From NCBI GenBank assembly GCA_023457715.1, contig JAEWKR010000056.1, positions 1-64,000 on the forward strand: a DNA stretch of 64,000 bases. The letters are read 5' to 3'. Of the stretch, positions 49,133 through 57,056 are shown in pieces; within the stretch, counting starts at the first letter, position 1; each line of letters starts with the position of its first letter. The translations under genes were made by a program, and so were the position numbers. Source of the DNA: Verrucomicrobiota bacterium (GTDB taxonomy: Bacteria > Verrucomicrobiota > Verrucomicrobiia > Opitutales > Opitutaceae). The notes under the pieces are model-generated. The model saw only the letters and a program-made list of their open reading frames with translations. It did not search any database and was not told the origin of the DNA.

Positions 49133-51685
49133 TTATTCCGAAGCCTTGCTGGTACCCTGCCACTCGTACTTCGGCGCGATGTCGTGATGCGCCTCCACGT
49201 GCTTCCGGTCGCCCTTGTGCCACCAGTAGAAGACGGGGCTCGCGATGAAGAGCGAACAGAAGGTGGTCACCACGACGCCCATGAGCAGCGTAAACGAGAT
49301 GTCGTTCACATCGCCCGTCGTCACCACGAGGAAGGTGATGGCGGTGAGCAGCGTCGTGCCGCCGGTAACGATGGTGCGGGAGAGCGTCAGGTTGAGCGAA
49401 CGGGTGACCACATCACGTAGGGTGCCGGTCGGGTTCAGCTTCAACTCCTCACGGATGCGGTCGAAGACGACGATGGTGTCGTTGATGCCGTAACCGACGA
49501 CGAGCAGGATGGCCGCCACCATGGAGGCATTGAACTGCCGGCCTGCCATGACGAACAACGCCACGGTCAGCAGCAGACCGACCGCGATGGCGACGACGGC
49601 CCCGACCCCGTAACCGATTTCAAACCGGACGGCCACGTAGAGCAGCATCAGCAGCAGGGCCCAGAAGAGGGACCACGCGGCGTTCAGCTGGATCTCCTTG
49701 CCGACGGATGCGCCTATGCTGGTTTCACCCGCGAGTTGGAAGCCCGAGTCGGGGAACTGCTGCTGCAGCGCCTGCAACACCGTGCGACCCTTGCCGTTCG
49801 GCGCCTGGATCACGAGGGTTTCCTGCGTCGAACCAATCGTGGTGCGGTACGCCGGATTGATGTCCGTGACCCCCGCGCCGGCGGCCGCCGCACGGATCGC
49901 GCCGAGGTCGCTGACCTTCTTGGCGAAGCTCAGGCTGACCTGATCGCCGCCCGTGAAGTCGATGCCATACACGCGGCTGCCCTTGGCGACCATCGTGCCC
50001 AGACCGGCGACGATGAGCACCGCCGAGCCGATGAAGGCGATTTTCGCGTACTTGAGGAAGTTGTAGTTCGCATTCTGCAGGAGCGATACCATCGGCAGGC
50101 GCTTGATGGCGCCGCTGTCGATCACCAGTTCGAGGAACAGCCGGCTGACCACCAGGGCGGCGAACATCGTGGTGAAGATACCGATCGCCAGGGTGATGCC
50201 GAAGCCGCGAATCGGGCCCGTGCCGAGCCAGGCCATGATGGCGGCCGTGATCAGGGTCGTGATGTTGCCGTCGAAAATGGCGGAGAACGCCTTGTCGTAA
50301 CCGGCCGCGAGCGCCGCGGGCAGCGACTTGCCCTGCCGCAACTCCTCGCGCATGCGCTCGAAGATCAGAATGTTCGAGTCGACCGACATCGCGAGCGTGA
50401 GCACGATACCGGCGATGCCGGGCAGCGTCAGCGTCGTGCCGATGCTGGCCATCACGCCGACCATGATCAGCACGTTGATGAACATCGCGGCCACGGCGAG
50501 AAGACCGCCGATCGAATAGAAGATCGCGATGAACACGGAGGTCAGGGCCGTGCCGATGATGAACGCGAGCTTGCCGCTCTCGATCGCGTCCTTGGCGAGG
50601 GACGGACCGACCTCGTACTGCTCCATGACGCGCAGTTCGACGTCCAGCGGGTTGTTGAGCACATTGGCGAGATTCAGCGCCTCACGCTCCGTGAAGTTGC
50701 CGCTGATCTGCGCCGTCGGGCTGTCGATCTCCTCCCGCACGGTGGGCGCGGAGTACAGCTTGTTGTCGAGCACGATGGCCAGACGGCCGATGCGGCCGCT
50801 CTGCTGGCCCAGCTGCACGATCTGGCGGGTCACCTGCGCGAAGCGCTCACGGCCCTCCTTGGTGAAGTTCAGGATGACCTCGGGCTTGCCGTACTGGTCG
50901 TAGCGGGTGCCGGCGTCGGCCATGGCTTCGCCGGTCATTTCGGGGATGCGCTTGACGAAGACCTCCTCCACGCCGGATTCGCCGCGGCGGCCCTCGTACT
51001 CGAGGGTCTTGATCTCGTAGCCGGCCGGAGTTTCGACCCCGGGCCCGGGGGTGAGGAAAGGATGAACGATGCGGAAATCGAGCCGCGCGGGCGCCTTGAC
51101 GTTGTCGACCACGTCAGGGTTGTCGCGGGTGTTGATGTTGGGCAGCTGGATTTCGATGCGATTGTCGCCGACGGGCCGGATCACCGGCTCGGCCACACCC
51201 ATGCCGTTGATGCGGGTGCTGATGATCTCGATCGCTTTCTGGAGATTCTCCCGCTGAACGTGTTCCTCAACCTGCTCGCCCGGCTTGGGCATCGCCTCGA
51301 GGGTGAAGGCGACGCCGCCGACGAGATCGAGGCCCAGCTGCATCTTGCTCTTGGAGCGGCGCAGGAGCTCAGCCAGAAGGATGTCATTGCGCTTCTCGAT
51401 ATTGGTGAGCGTGCTCTCGAGATTGATGTCGGGAAAGTAGGTCGTCAGATCCAGGCGGCGTTCCTTGCCGATCTGCTTGAGGGCGACGAATTCGCTGACG
51501 GCTTGCAGGCTCTTTTTCCGGGCGGCCGCTTCGTCGAGCAGCCGGCCGAACTCGGCCTGCTTGGCGCTCGCGTGGGTACGGGCGTACTCCACGAACGGGG
51601 TGTCTTTGAACGGGACGATCTGCGACACCGCCCACGCGACAAGCGCGACGGTCAGCAGGATCTTCCAGAGATTGCGTTTCAGCAT
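49133..51685 (-). CDS. secDF: SecD-SecF fusion, protein translocase accessory subunit
   Basis: 850 aa. It uses the proton gradient to pull exported proteins out of SecYEG. The SecD half (about 1-530) has an N-terminal TM, the MQLGLDLVGGVAFTLEA motif near 117, a periplasmic P1 domain and the MSVDSNILIFERMREELRQG block. The SecF half (about 540-850) has VYGIDFTGGDQVSLSF near 573 and VVGYGINDTIVVFDRIREEL. The fused form is common in some phyla, whereas E. coli has two genes. It follows yajC by 148 bp on the same strand. Confidence 0.96.
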   Translation of the reverse strand: MLKRNLWKILLTVALVAWAVSQIVPFKDTPFVEYARTHASAKQAEFGRLLDEAAARKKSLQAVSEFVALKQIGKERRLDLTTYFPDINLESTLTNIEKRNDILLAELLRRSKSKMQLGLDLVGGVAFTLEAMPKPGEQVEEHVQRENLQKAIEIISTRINGMGVAEPVIRPVGDNRIEIQLPNINTRDNPDVVDNVKAPARLDFRIVHPFLTPGPGVETPAGYEIKTLEYEGRRGESGVEEVFVKRIPEMTGEAMADAGTRYDQYGKPEVILNFTKEGRERFAQVTRQIVQLGQQSGRIGRLAIVLDNKLYSAPTVREEIDSPTAQISGNFTEREALNLANVLNNPLDVELRVMEQYEVGPSLAKDAIESGKLAFIIGTALTSVFIAIFYSIGGLLAVAAMFINVLIMVGVMASIGTTLTLPGIAGIVLTLAMSVDSNILIFERMREELRQGKSLPAALAAGYDKAFSAIFDGNITTLITAAIMAWLGTGPIRGFGITLAIGIFTTMFAALVVSRLFLELVIDSGAIKRLPMVSLLQNANYNFLKYAKIAFIGSAVLIVAGLGTMVAKGSRVYGIDFTGGDQVSLSFAKKVSDLGAIRAAAAGAGVTDINPAYRTTIGSTQETLVIQAPNGKGRTVLQALQQQFPDSGFQLAGETSIGASVGKEIQLNAAWSLFWALLLMLLYVAVRFEIGYGVGAVVAIAVGLLLTVALFVMAGRQFNASMVAAILLVVGYGINDTIVVFDRIREELKLNPTGTLRDVVTRSLNLTLSRTIVTGGTTLLTAITFLVVTTGDVNDISFTLLMGVVVTTFCSLFIASPVFYWWHKGDRKHVEAHHDIAPKYEWQGTSKASE

Positions 51686-51711
51686 TGGTCTTTTGGGTTT
51701 AAATTATTGCT

Positions 51712-51815
51712 CGCCGGCACAGAGGCCGGCGCCACCGCGATCGGTCTGCAGACTGCGGGAGCGGGTCTGTCCCGCGGCGGGTTTCACCCCGCTTCGCGGG
51801 GCAACCCGGCTCGTC
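51712..51815. repeat. REP-like palindromes between yajC and secDF
   Basis: A first palindrome at 51712-51733 (gccggcacagaggccggcgc) has the same core as the element inside the GH2 gene. A second hairpin lies at 51778-51810 (caccccgcttcgcggggc core). They could tune readthrough from yajC into secDF. Confidence 0.65.
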
Positions 51816-51833
51816 CCGTTTGGTTCAGTGCGG

Positions 51834-52196
51834 TTACTTCTTGTCGGTCGTGGCACCCCCGCGGCTCACCACGGTCTGGATGAAGCCCTTGCCGACCTCG
51901 ATCTTGGTGTTGTCCGCAATCCGCAGGACAAAGCGGTCGTCCTTCACGTTGGTGATCACACCGAAGATCCCGCCACTGGTGACGACTTCATCGCCGGACT
52001 TGAGCTCCGACAGCATCTTCGCGTGCTCCTTCTGCTTCTTGCGCTGGGGCGCAATCATGAAGAAGTACATGGCCGCGAACAGGAGGACGTAACCGATGAT
52101 CATCACCCCGGGAATGCCGCCGCTTTGTTGCGGAGCCGCGGGCGCGGCGGTCTGGGCGAAGAAGCTGGAGGAGAGCAACGAATCCATTTTCGGCAT
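51834..52196 (-). CDS. yajC: Preprotein translocase subunit YajC
   Basis: 120 aa. A single membrane helix (about 31-50: IPGVMIIGYVLLFAAMYFFM) is followed by IAPQRKKQKEHAKML, the YajC signature, and the small beta domain (SGDEVVTSGGIFGVITNVKD). It associates with SecDF, encoded just downstream. ATG at 52196 (MPKMDSLLSSSFFAQ) or 52187 could be the start. The upstream frame is rejected because it is unlike YajC. Confidence 0.95.
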   Translation of the reverse strand: MPKMDSLLSSSFFAQTAAPAAPQQSGGIPGVMIIGYVLLFAAMYFFMIAPQRKKQKEHAKMLSELKSGDEVVTSGGIFGVITNVKDDRFVLRIADNTKIEVGKGFIQTVVSRGGATTDKK

Positions 52197-52285
52197 TGCG
52201 TGTTGGGTAATTTGAAAAAAGAAAACACGCATCTAACTGATTCGTGAACGGCGAACGCAAGCAGGAATACGGCGCGCAGTCGATC

Positions 52286-52428
52286 GTCCAGAGCCCAGAG
52301 TCCGGAGCCCAGCCAGCCAAACTGCTTGAGTTGCGCCCCTTCTCATCACCTCCCCCCCCTTTGATCCAATTCCCCTCTAGAATCTGTTTCCTGCTCCAGA
52401 CTCCCAGCTCCAGACTCCAGACTCCCTC
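52286..52428. repeat. GTCCAGA / CTCCAGA heptamer runs before speA
   Basis: The first run 52286-52313 is gtccaga, gcccaga, gtccgga, gcccagc. The second run 52394-52428 is ctccaga, ctcccag, ctccaga, ctccaga, ctccctc. The second ends 7 bp before the speA start codon. They lie in the divergent gap between yajC and speA. Confidence 0.85.
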
Positions 52429-52435
52429 GTAGACT

Positions 52436-54382
52436 TTGAAATCCAAATCCTCTTCCTGGTCGGCGGCGCAGTCCGAAGAACTCTACGGCTTCAAACGCTG
52501 GGGCTCCGGGCACTTGTCGGTCGACGACGACGGGTTCGTCTCGATGCAGCCCCTGACCGACGGTCGCGGCATCCGCATCGTCGACGTCGTCCAGGAAGCG
52601 CTCAGCATGGGCCTCAAGGCGCCGCTGGTGATCCGCTTCCAGGATCTCTTGCGCCACCGGGTGATTCAGCTGAACGAGATGTTCGCCAAGGCGATCAAGG
52701 AGGAAGGCTACACCGGCAGCTACCGCGGGGTATTCCCCATCAAGGTCAACCAGTTGCGCGAGGTGGTCGACGAGATCGTGGCTGCCGGCAAGGATTACAA
52801 TTACGGCCTGGAGGCGGGCTCCAAGCCCGAGTTGATGATTGCCCTGGCCATGCATGAGGGGGCCCAGCGGCTGATCATCTGCAACGGTTACAAGGATCAC
52901 GACTACATCCGCCTGGCGCTGCTCGGCCGCAAACTGGGCAAGAAGATCATCCTGGTGGTCGAACAGCTCTCCGAACTCGACGAGATCATCCGGCTGTCGG
53001 CCGAGACCGGGGTCAAACCCCTGATCGGCTTCCGCGCGAAGCTGCAGACCCGCGGCGAGGGCAAATGGGCCCTTTCCACCGGCGACAACGCCAAGTTCGG
53101 CCTGAACACCGCCGAAATTCTCTTCGCGATCGAGAAGCTGCGCGCCGCCAAGCTCACGCAATCGCTGCGGCTGGTGCACTTCCACATCGGCTCGCAGGTC
53201 CCGAACATCCTGACGATCAAGAACGCGGTGGTCGAGGCCACCCGCTTCTACTGCCAGCTGGCCAAGATGGGCTTTCCGATGGGCTACCTGGACGTCGGCG
53301 GCGGGCTCGGCATCGATTACGACGGGTCACGCACGAACTTCGAGTCCTCGATGAACTACTCCATGGAGGAGTACGCGCGCGACGTGGTGTCGAACATCCG
53401 TGACATCTGCGACGACACCGGCGTCGCCATGCCGGACATCGTGAGCGAGTCCGGCCGGGCCATCGTCGCCCCGCATTCGCTGCTCGTCATCGAGGTGTTC
53501 GAGCGGATCAACAAGCGTGAGTCGCTCGGTCAGCAGCACCAGCCCAAGACCAAGCACAAGGTGGTCCAGGACCTGGAGACCATGCTGCGCAACAAGACCA
53601 AGCTCGGCCGGCTGGAACGCTTCCACGACGCGCTGCAGAAGAAGGACGAGGCCTTCTCGCTCTTCAATCTCGGCTACCTCGACCTCGAGAACCGCGCCGC
53701 GGCCGAGTCGCTCTTCTGGCAGGTTTGCGAACAGATCGCGAAGGAAGGCCGCACCGCCGGGTACCAGCCGGAGGAACTCCACGATCTGGATACGCTGCTG
53801 GCCGACCAGTATGTCTGCAATTTCTCGGTCTTCCAGTCGCTGCTCGATCACTGGGCCCTCAAGCAGCTCTTCCCCATCGCGCCGCTGCACCGGCTGAACG
53901 AGAAGCCGACGGTCAACGCCATCCTCGTCGACATCACCTGTGACTCCGACGGCAAGATCGCTTCGTTCATCGACCTGCAGGACGTGAAGGACTACATCAC
54001 CCTGCACCCGTTGAACAAGCAGCCGTACTATCTCGGCATCTTCCTCACCGGCGCGTACCAGGACATCATGGGCGATCTGCACAACCTCTTCGGTCGCGTG
54101 AACGAGGTGCACGTCTTTCTCGAGGACGACGAGCCGAACGGCTTCTACATCGAGGAGGCGCTCACCGGCAGCCGGATCGCCGATGTGATCGAAGGCGTGC
54201 AGTACCAGCAGGAAGACCTGTGCCGCAAAATGAAGGCCCAGATCGACGCCGCGACAAAGAAGGACATGGTCAAGCCCCGCGAAGGGGTCCGGCTGCTCGA
54301 ACTGTACGAAAGCCAGATGCTCAACAAGACCTACCTCAACATCGAGCCGAAGAGCGGCAAAAAGCCAAAGAAGCAGGGGTAG
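52436..54382 (+). CDS. speA: Biosynthetic arginine decarboxylase
   Basis: 648 aa. Predicted PLP enzyme that converts arginine to agmatine for polyamine synthesis. The N-terminal ELYGFKRWGSGHLSVDDDGF, the PLP Lys in YRGVFPIKVNQLREVV, VHFHIGSQVPNI and YLDVGGGLGIDYDGS are all as in SpeA. The catalytic Cys region is ILVDITCDSDGKI, and the C-terminal GAYQDIMGDLHNLFGRVNE is conserved. Length is normal. The start is TTG at 52436; no ATG occurs near the expected N-terminus. No agmatinase or agmatine deiminase gene is in the window. Confidence 0.95.
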   Translation: MKSKSSSWSAAQSEELYGFKRWGSGHLSVDDDGFVSMQPLTDGRGIRIVDVVQEALSMGLKAPLVIRFQDLLRHRVIQLNEMFAKAIKEEGYTGSYRGVFPIKVNQLREVVDEIVAAGKDYNYGLEAGSKPELMIALAMHEGAQRLIICNGYKDHDYIRLALLGRKLGKKIILVVEQLSELDEIIRLSAETGVKPLIGFRAKLQTRGEGKWALSTGDNAKFGLNTAEILFAIEKLRAAKLTQSLRLVHFHIGSQVPNILTIKNAVVEATRFYCQLAKMGFPMGYLDVGGGLGIDYDGSRTNFESSMNYSMEEYARDVVSNIRDICDDTGVAMPDIVSESGRAIVAPHSLLVIEVFERINKRESLGQQHQPKTKHKVVQDLETMLRNKTKLGRLERFHDALQKKDEAFSLFNLGYLDLENRAAAESLFWQVCEQIAKEGRTAGYQPEELHDLDTLLADQYVCNFSVFQSLLDHWALKQLFPIAPLHRLNEKPTVNAILVDITCDSDGKIASFIDLQDVKDYITLHPLNKQPYYLGIFLTGAYQDIMGDLHNLFGRVNEVHVFLEDDEPNGFYIEEALTGSRIADVIEGVQYQQEDLCRKMKAQIDAATKKDMVKPREGVRLLELYESQMLNKTYLNIEPKSGKKPKKQG

Positions 54383-54384
54383 TT

Positions 54385-54548
54385 GGGTTTTGGGTTTTGG
54401 GTTTTGGGTCGTGCTCGTAATCGTGCTCGTGCTCGACCCGGGAAATTTCGAGCCCGATCACGAGCACGAGCAAGAGCACGACCAGGATCTGCTCGCGCCC
54501 GGTTTTCTACTCGCTACCCGCTGCTCGCCACTCGCTACTTGCCTCCCG
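54385..54548. repeat. Three repeat blocks between speA and rlmN
   Basis: Block 1 (54385-54409) is three to four gggtttt heptamers. Block 2 is an inverted repeat of gtgctc units (54411-54435 against 54449-54482). Block 3 (54507-54548) is six heptamers: ctactcg, ctacccg, ctgctcg, ccactcg, ctacttg, cctcccg. It ends 2 bp before the rlmN start codon. Confidence 0.88.
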
Positions 54549-54550
54549 CC

Positions 54551-55636
54551 GTGTCCCGCCCGCTCACTGACTACTCGCTCGCCGAACTGGAGGACCTTTT
54601 CGCCTCCTGGGGCGTGAAGCGCGCGCACGCGGCCCGCGTGCTCCGGGGCGTGTACGCCGGAGGCGGCCCCAGCTGTGGGAGCGGGTTTGCCTCGCGATTG
54701 CCCGACCGGCCCGACTTCCGGCTGCCGGCCGAGCTCCACGCCCGGCTCAGCGACTCTTTCGCGGCCCCCTCCACCACCCTCGCCGCGCGTCAGGTCGCCG
54801 ACGACGGCACGACGAAACTCCTGCTGCGCCTGGCCGATGCGCGCACGGTGGAAACGGTGCTCATGCCTGACTACCGCGATGATCGCGCCGCCGGCTGCGT
54901 TTCCTCCCAGGTCGGCTGCGCGATGCGCTGCGACTTCTGCGCCACCACGAAGACCGGCTTCGATCGGAACCTCACCGCCGGCGAAATCGTCGATCAGTTC
55001 ATCGCCCTGCGTCACGAGGCCCGCGCCGTCGGCCGCACGCTGCAAACGCTGGTGTTCATGGGCATGGGCGAACCCCTGCTGAACATGGAGGCCGTCCTCG
55101 CGGCCGCGGAGCGCATCGCCGACAACCGCGTGGGCGGGCTCGGTGCCCGCCAGATCACCGTTTCCACCGTGGGCATCGTGCCCGGGATCGAAGCGCTGAC
55201 CGCGAGCGATCTGAACGTGAACCTCGCGGTGTCACTGCATGCGCCCGACGATGCCACGCGCGCCCGGATCGTTCCCACCGGCAGGGCCTACCGGATTACG
55301 GACATCCTTGCGGCCGCCGACCGGTTCCAGGCGTCGCGAGGCCGCCCGGTGACGATTCAATACTGCCTCCTGCGCGGGGTAAACGATTCGCTCGAGCAAG
55401 CCGCCCAGCTGGCGGGTCTGCTCGCCGAACGCCGCATGCACGTGAACCTGCTCCGGTACAATAGCACCGGCACGAGCCTGCAGGGCCGGACCTACGATCC
55501 GCCCTCTGACGCCGAAGCCGACGCGTTTGTGGGCGCGCTCCGCGCCAAGGGCGTCGTGGCGCACTTTCGCCGGCCCCGCGGCCGCGATATCGATGCCGCG
55601 TGCGGTCAGCTCCGCGAGCGGATGACGGGGGCGTAG
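54551..55636 (+). CDS. rlmN: 23S rRNA/tRNA adenine-C2 methyltransferase RlmN
   Basis: 361 aa. Radical-SAM enzyme that methylates A2503 of 23S rRNA and A37 of some tRNAs. The 4Fe-4S motif CxxxCxxC is CAMRCDFC. Flanking motifs are GCVSSQVGC, LVFMGMGEPLLN, QITVSTVGIVPGI, LNVNLAVSLHAPDD and YCLLRGVNDS. The substrate Cys lies near the C-terminal GRDIDAACGQLRE. The GTG at 54551 (VSRPLTDYSLAELEDL) is chosen because the longer frame upstream is translated heptamer repeat. There is no room for an SD between the repeat and start. Confidence 0.94.
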   Translation: MSRPLTDYSLAELEDLFASWGVKRAHAARVLRGVYAGGGPSCGSGFASRLPDRPDFRLPAELHARLSDSFAAPSTTLAARQVADDGTTKLLLRLADARTVETVLMPDYRDDRAAGCVSSQVGCAMRCDFCATTKTGFDRNLTAGEIVDQFIALRHEARAVGRTLQTLVFMGMGEPLLNMEAVLAAAERIADNRVGGLGARQITVSTVGIVPGIEALTASDLNVNLAVSLHAPDDATRARIVPTGRAYRITDILAAADRFQASRGRPVTIQYCLLRGVNDSLEQAAQLAGLLAERRMHVNLLRYNSTGTSLQGRTYDPPSDAEADAFVGALRAKGVVAHFRRPRGRDIDAACGQLRERMTGA

Positions 55637-55645
55637 CCCCCCAAT

Positions 55646-55836
55646 CTTTCTCTTAATCTTTCTCTTTCTCCTGCCTTGGTTGGCTCTGCGTGCGGTCCGT
55701 TCCCATGCGACGCAAACCAGAGAAAGAGAAAGATTAAGATTAAGAGAAAGACCAAAGGGGAGTGAGGGATTGGGTCGTGCTCATGCTCGTAATCGTGCTC
55801 GTGCTCGAAGTTCGCCGGATCGATCACGAGCACGAA
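55646..55836. repeat. Two inverted repeats between rlmN and lexA
   Basis: First, ctttctcttaatctttctct and following bases at 55646-55670 pair with 55720-55750, with one extra 6-bp unit in the right arm. Second, a gtgctc-family hairpin lies at 55773-55807 against 55822-55836. Its left arm is almost identical to 54411-54435, so this family has inserted or expanded twice within 1.4 kb. Confidence 0.85.
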
Positions 55837-55893
55837 CGCAATGCGACGGCGTTGACCCAACCTCAGCTCAAGCCTTGCAATTCGTGCCCGATG

Positions 55894-55907
55894 TGTTCAC
55901 TTGCACA
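55894..55907. promoter_or_regulatory. Candidate LexA box
   Basis: TGTTCACTTGCACA matches the TGTTC-N4-GAACA form reported for Verrucomicrobia LexA with one mismatch. It ends 2 bp before the lexA ATG, so it would overlap the initiation region. Autoregulation of lexA is the usual arrangement. Confidence 0.5.
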
Positions 55908-55909
55908 CT

Positions 55910-56530
55910 ATGCCTCCCGAACCGCTCACCGACCGCCAGCGTGATGTGCTCGAGTACATCAACTCGCACCATCGGCAGCATGGCGTTGCCCCGTCCTTGC
56001 GCGAAATCCAGGCGCATTTCGGTTTCGCCAGTCCGTTTGCCGTGCAGCGCCATGTCGATGCGCTCACGGAAAAAGGCGCGCTGCGGCGCCTCGATGGCAA
56101 AGCGCGCGGCCTTCTGCCTACCGCCGCTTCGCGCCGCACCGGCTTCGCGGAGATCCCTCTCTTCGGCACCATCCCCGCCGGCCTGCCGGTCGAGGCATTA
56201 CAGGAAGCCGATAGTTTCGTGGCCGTCGATACCGCCACCCTGGGCGTGCGACCCAACGCGAAGCTGTTCGCGCTCAAGGTCCGTGGCGATTCGATGGTGG
56301 AGGCGAGCATTCTCGACGGCGACGTGGTGTTTCTCACTCCGCGCGAGCCGCGTCCCCGCGATATTGTCGCGGCTTTGATCGACGGCGAATCCACCCTGAA
56401 GCGTTTTCTCCTTCAGCGCGGCCGCCCTTTCCTGCGCGCGGAGAATCCGCGGTACCCCGACTTGCTGCCCGCCGAGGAACTCATGATCCAAGGCGTGATG
56501 GTCGGGCTGCTGCGGACACACCTGAACTGA
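55910..56530 (+). CDS. lexA: SOS repressor LexA
   Basis: 206 aa. A winged-helix DNA-binding domain at about residues 6-66 (TDRQRDVLEYINSHHRQHGV, APSLREIQAHFGF) is followed by the S24 peptidase domain. The cleavage bond is Ala90-Gly91 in GTIPAGLPVEA, the nucleophile is Ser128 in RGDSMVEASILDGDVV, and the general base is Lys164 in GESTLKRFLL. It therefore can self-cleave on RecA filaments. The ATG at 55910 is preferred to the in-frame TTG at 55901. It heads a cluster with imuA and imuB. Confidence 0.95.
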   Translation: MPPEPLTDRQRDVLEYINSHHRQHGVAPSLREIQAHFGFASPFAVQRHVDALTEKGALRRLDGKARGLLPTAASRRTGFAEIPLFGTIPAGLPVEALQEADSFVAVDTATLGVRPNAKLFALKVRGDSMVEASILDGDVVFLTPREPRPRDIVAALIDGESTLKRFLLQRGRPFLRAENPRYPDLLPAEELMIQGVMVGLLRTHLN

Positions 56531-56695
56531 ACCATCAAATTGAGCGTGAGGGGTTGAGCGTTGAGAAAACGGAGGAGTCGAGGGCCCCAGAGTCCAGAGT
56601 CTGGAGCCAGACCGCGTACTCGGGCTCCAATCTGCTCGGTCCGGTCAATCTCCCAGCACGAGCAAGAGCACACTCCAGGTTCCGCCTTTCCCTCG

Positions 56696-56723
56696 CTGAC
56701 TGCTGAAAGCTGATCGCTGAAAG
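56696..56723. repeat. CTGAAAG heptamer run before the small SOS-cluster gene
   Basis: Four 7-mers (ctgactg, ctgaaag, ctgatcg, ctgaaag) end 6 bp before the ATG at 56730. The remaining 56531-56695 gap holds gttgagcg, ccagagtc and gcacgagcaagagcac fragments of the same repeat families. Confidence 0.8.
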
Positions 56724-56729
56724 CTCCCC

Positions 56730-56891
56730 ATGCCGTTCGAATCCAAAGTCATTCTGAAACCCGCGCCGACCAAACCCGTGCGTCAGCCGAACACCCGGGC
56801 CACGCTGCGGGACCTGAACTCTTCGCGGGAACTCAAGGTCTACAGCCGCCCTTCCCTGATTGTCCGCCTGCTGAAACGCTTCGGCCGCTGA
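56730..56891 (+). CDS. 53-aa basic protein between lexA and imuA
   Basis: Begins MPFESKVILKPAPTKP and ends RPSLIVRLLKRFGR. It is basic with no cysteine and no signal peptide. The C-terminal half could be an amphipathic helix (LIVRLLKRFGR). It is not recognised. Its position inside the SOS cluster suggests LexA control and a link to the ImuA-ImuB mutasome, but that is inference. The coding look (clean codon use, no repeat) and an ATG at the end of a heptamer run, as for imuA, support a real gene. Confidence 0.5.
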   Translation: MPFESKVILKPAPTKPVRQPNTRATLRDLNSSRELKVYSRPSLIVRLLKRFGR

Positions 56892-56970
56892 AGCAGGAGT
56901 TTCCCGCGCATCACGCCCATCAACGCGATCCCAGCCACCAATCGCGCCCCTTCGCGCCCTTCGCGGGCAC

Positions 56971-57047
56971 GTCTTCTGTCCCTGGTCCCTCGTCCCTGGT
57001 CCCACGTCCCTGGTCCCACGTCCCTCGTCTCTTGTCCTTCGTCCCTC
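56971..57047. repeat. GTCCCTG heptamer array x11 before imuA
   Basis: Eleven consecutive 7-mers: gtcttct, gtccctg, gtccctc, gtccctg, gtcccac, gtccctg, gtcccac, gtccctc, gtctctt, gtccttc, gtccctc. Length is kept at 7 despite substitutions. The array ends 9 bp before the imuA ATG. Confidence 0.95.
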
Positions 57048-57056
57048 ATCCGCTCC

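Noticed and set aside
49736..51883. Long open frame of 715 codons antisense to secDF
   Set aside because: It mirrors the codon structure of secDF in a GC-rich genome and has no domain; the same holds for 14967-16463 opposite the transporter, 40300-42114 opposite the CRTAC1 gene and 5282-7207 opposite thrS.
54383..54550. rlmN start at 54383
   Set aside because: The region is read through gggtttt and gtgctc repeats (RARNRARARP), so it is repeat sequence and not a protein domain.
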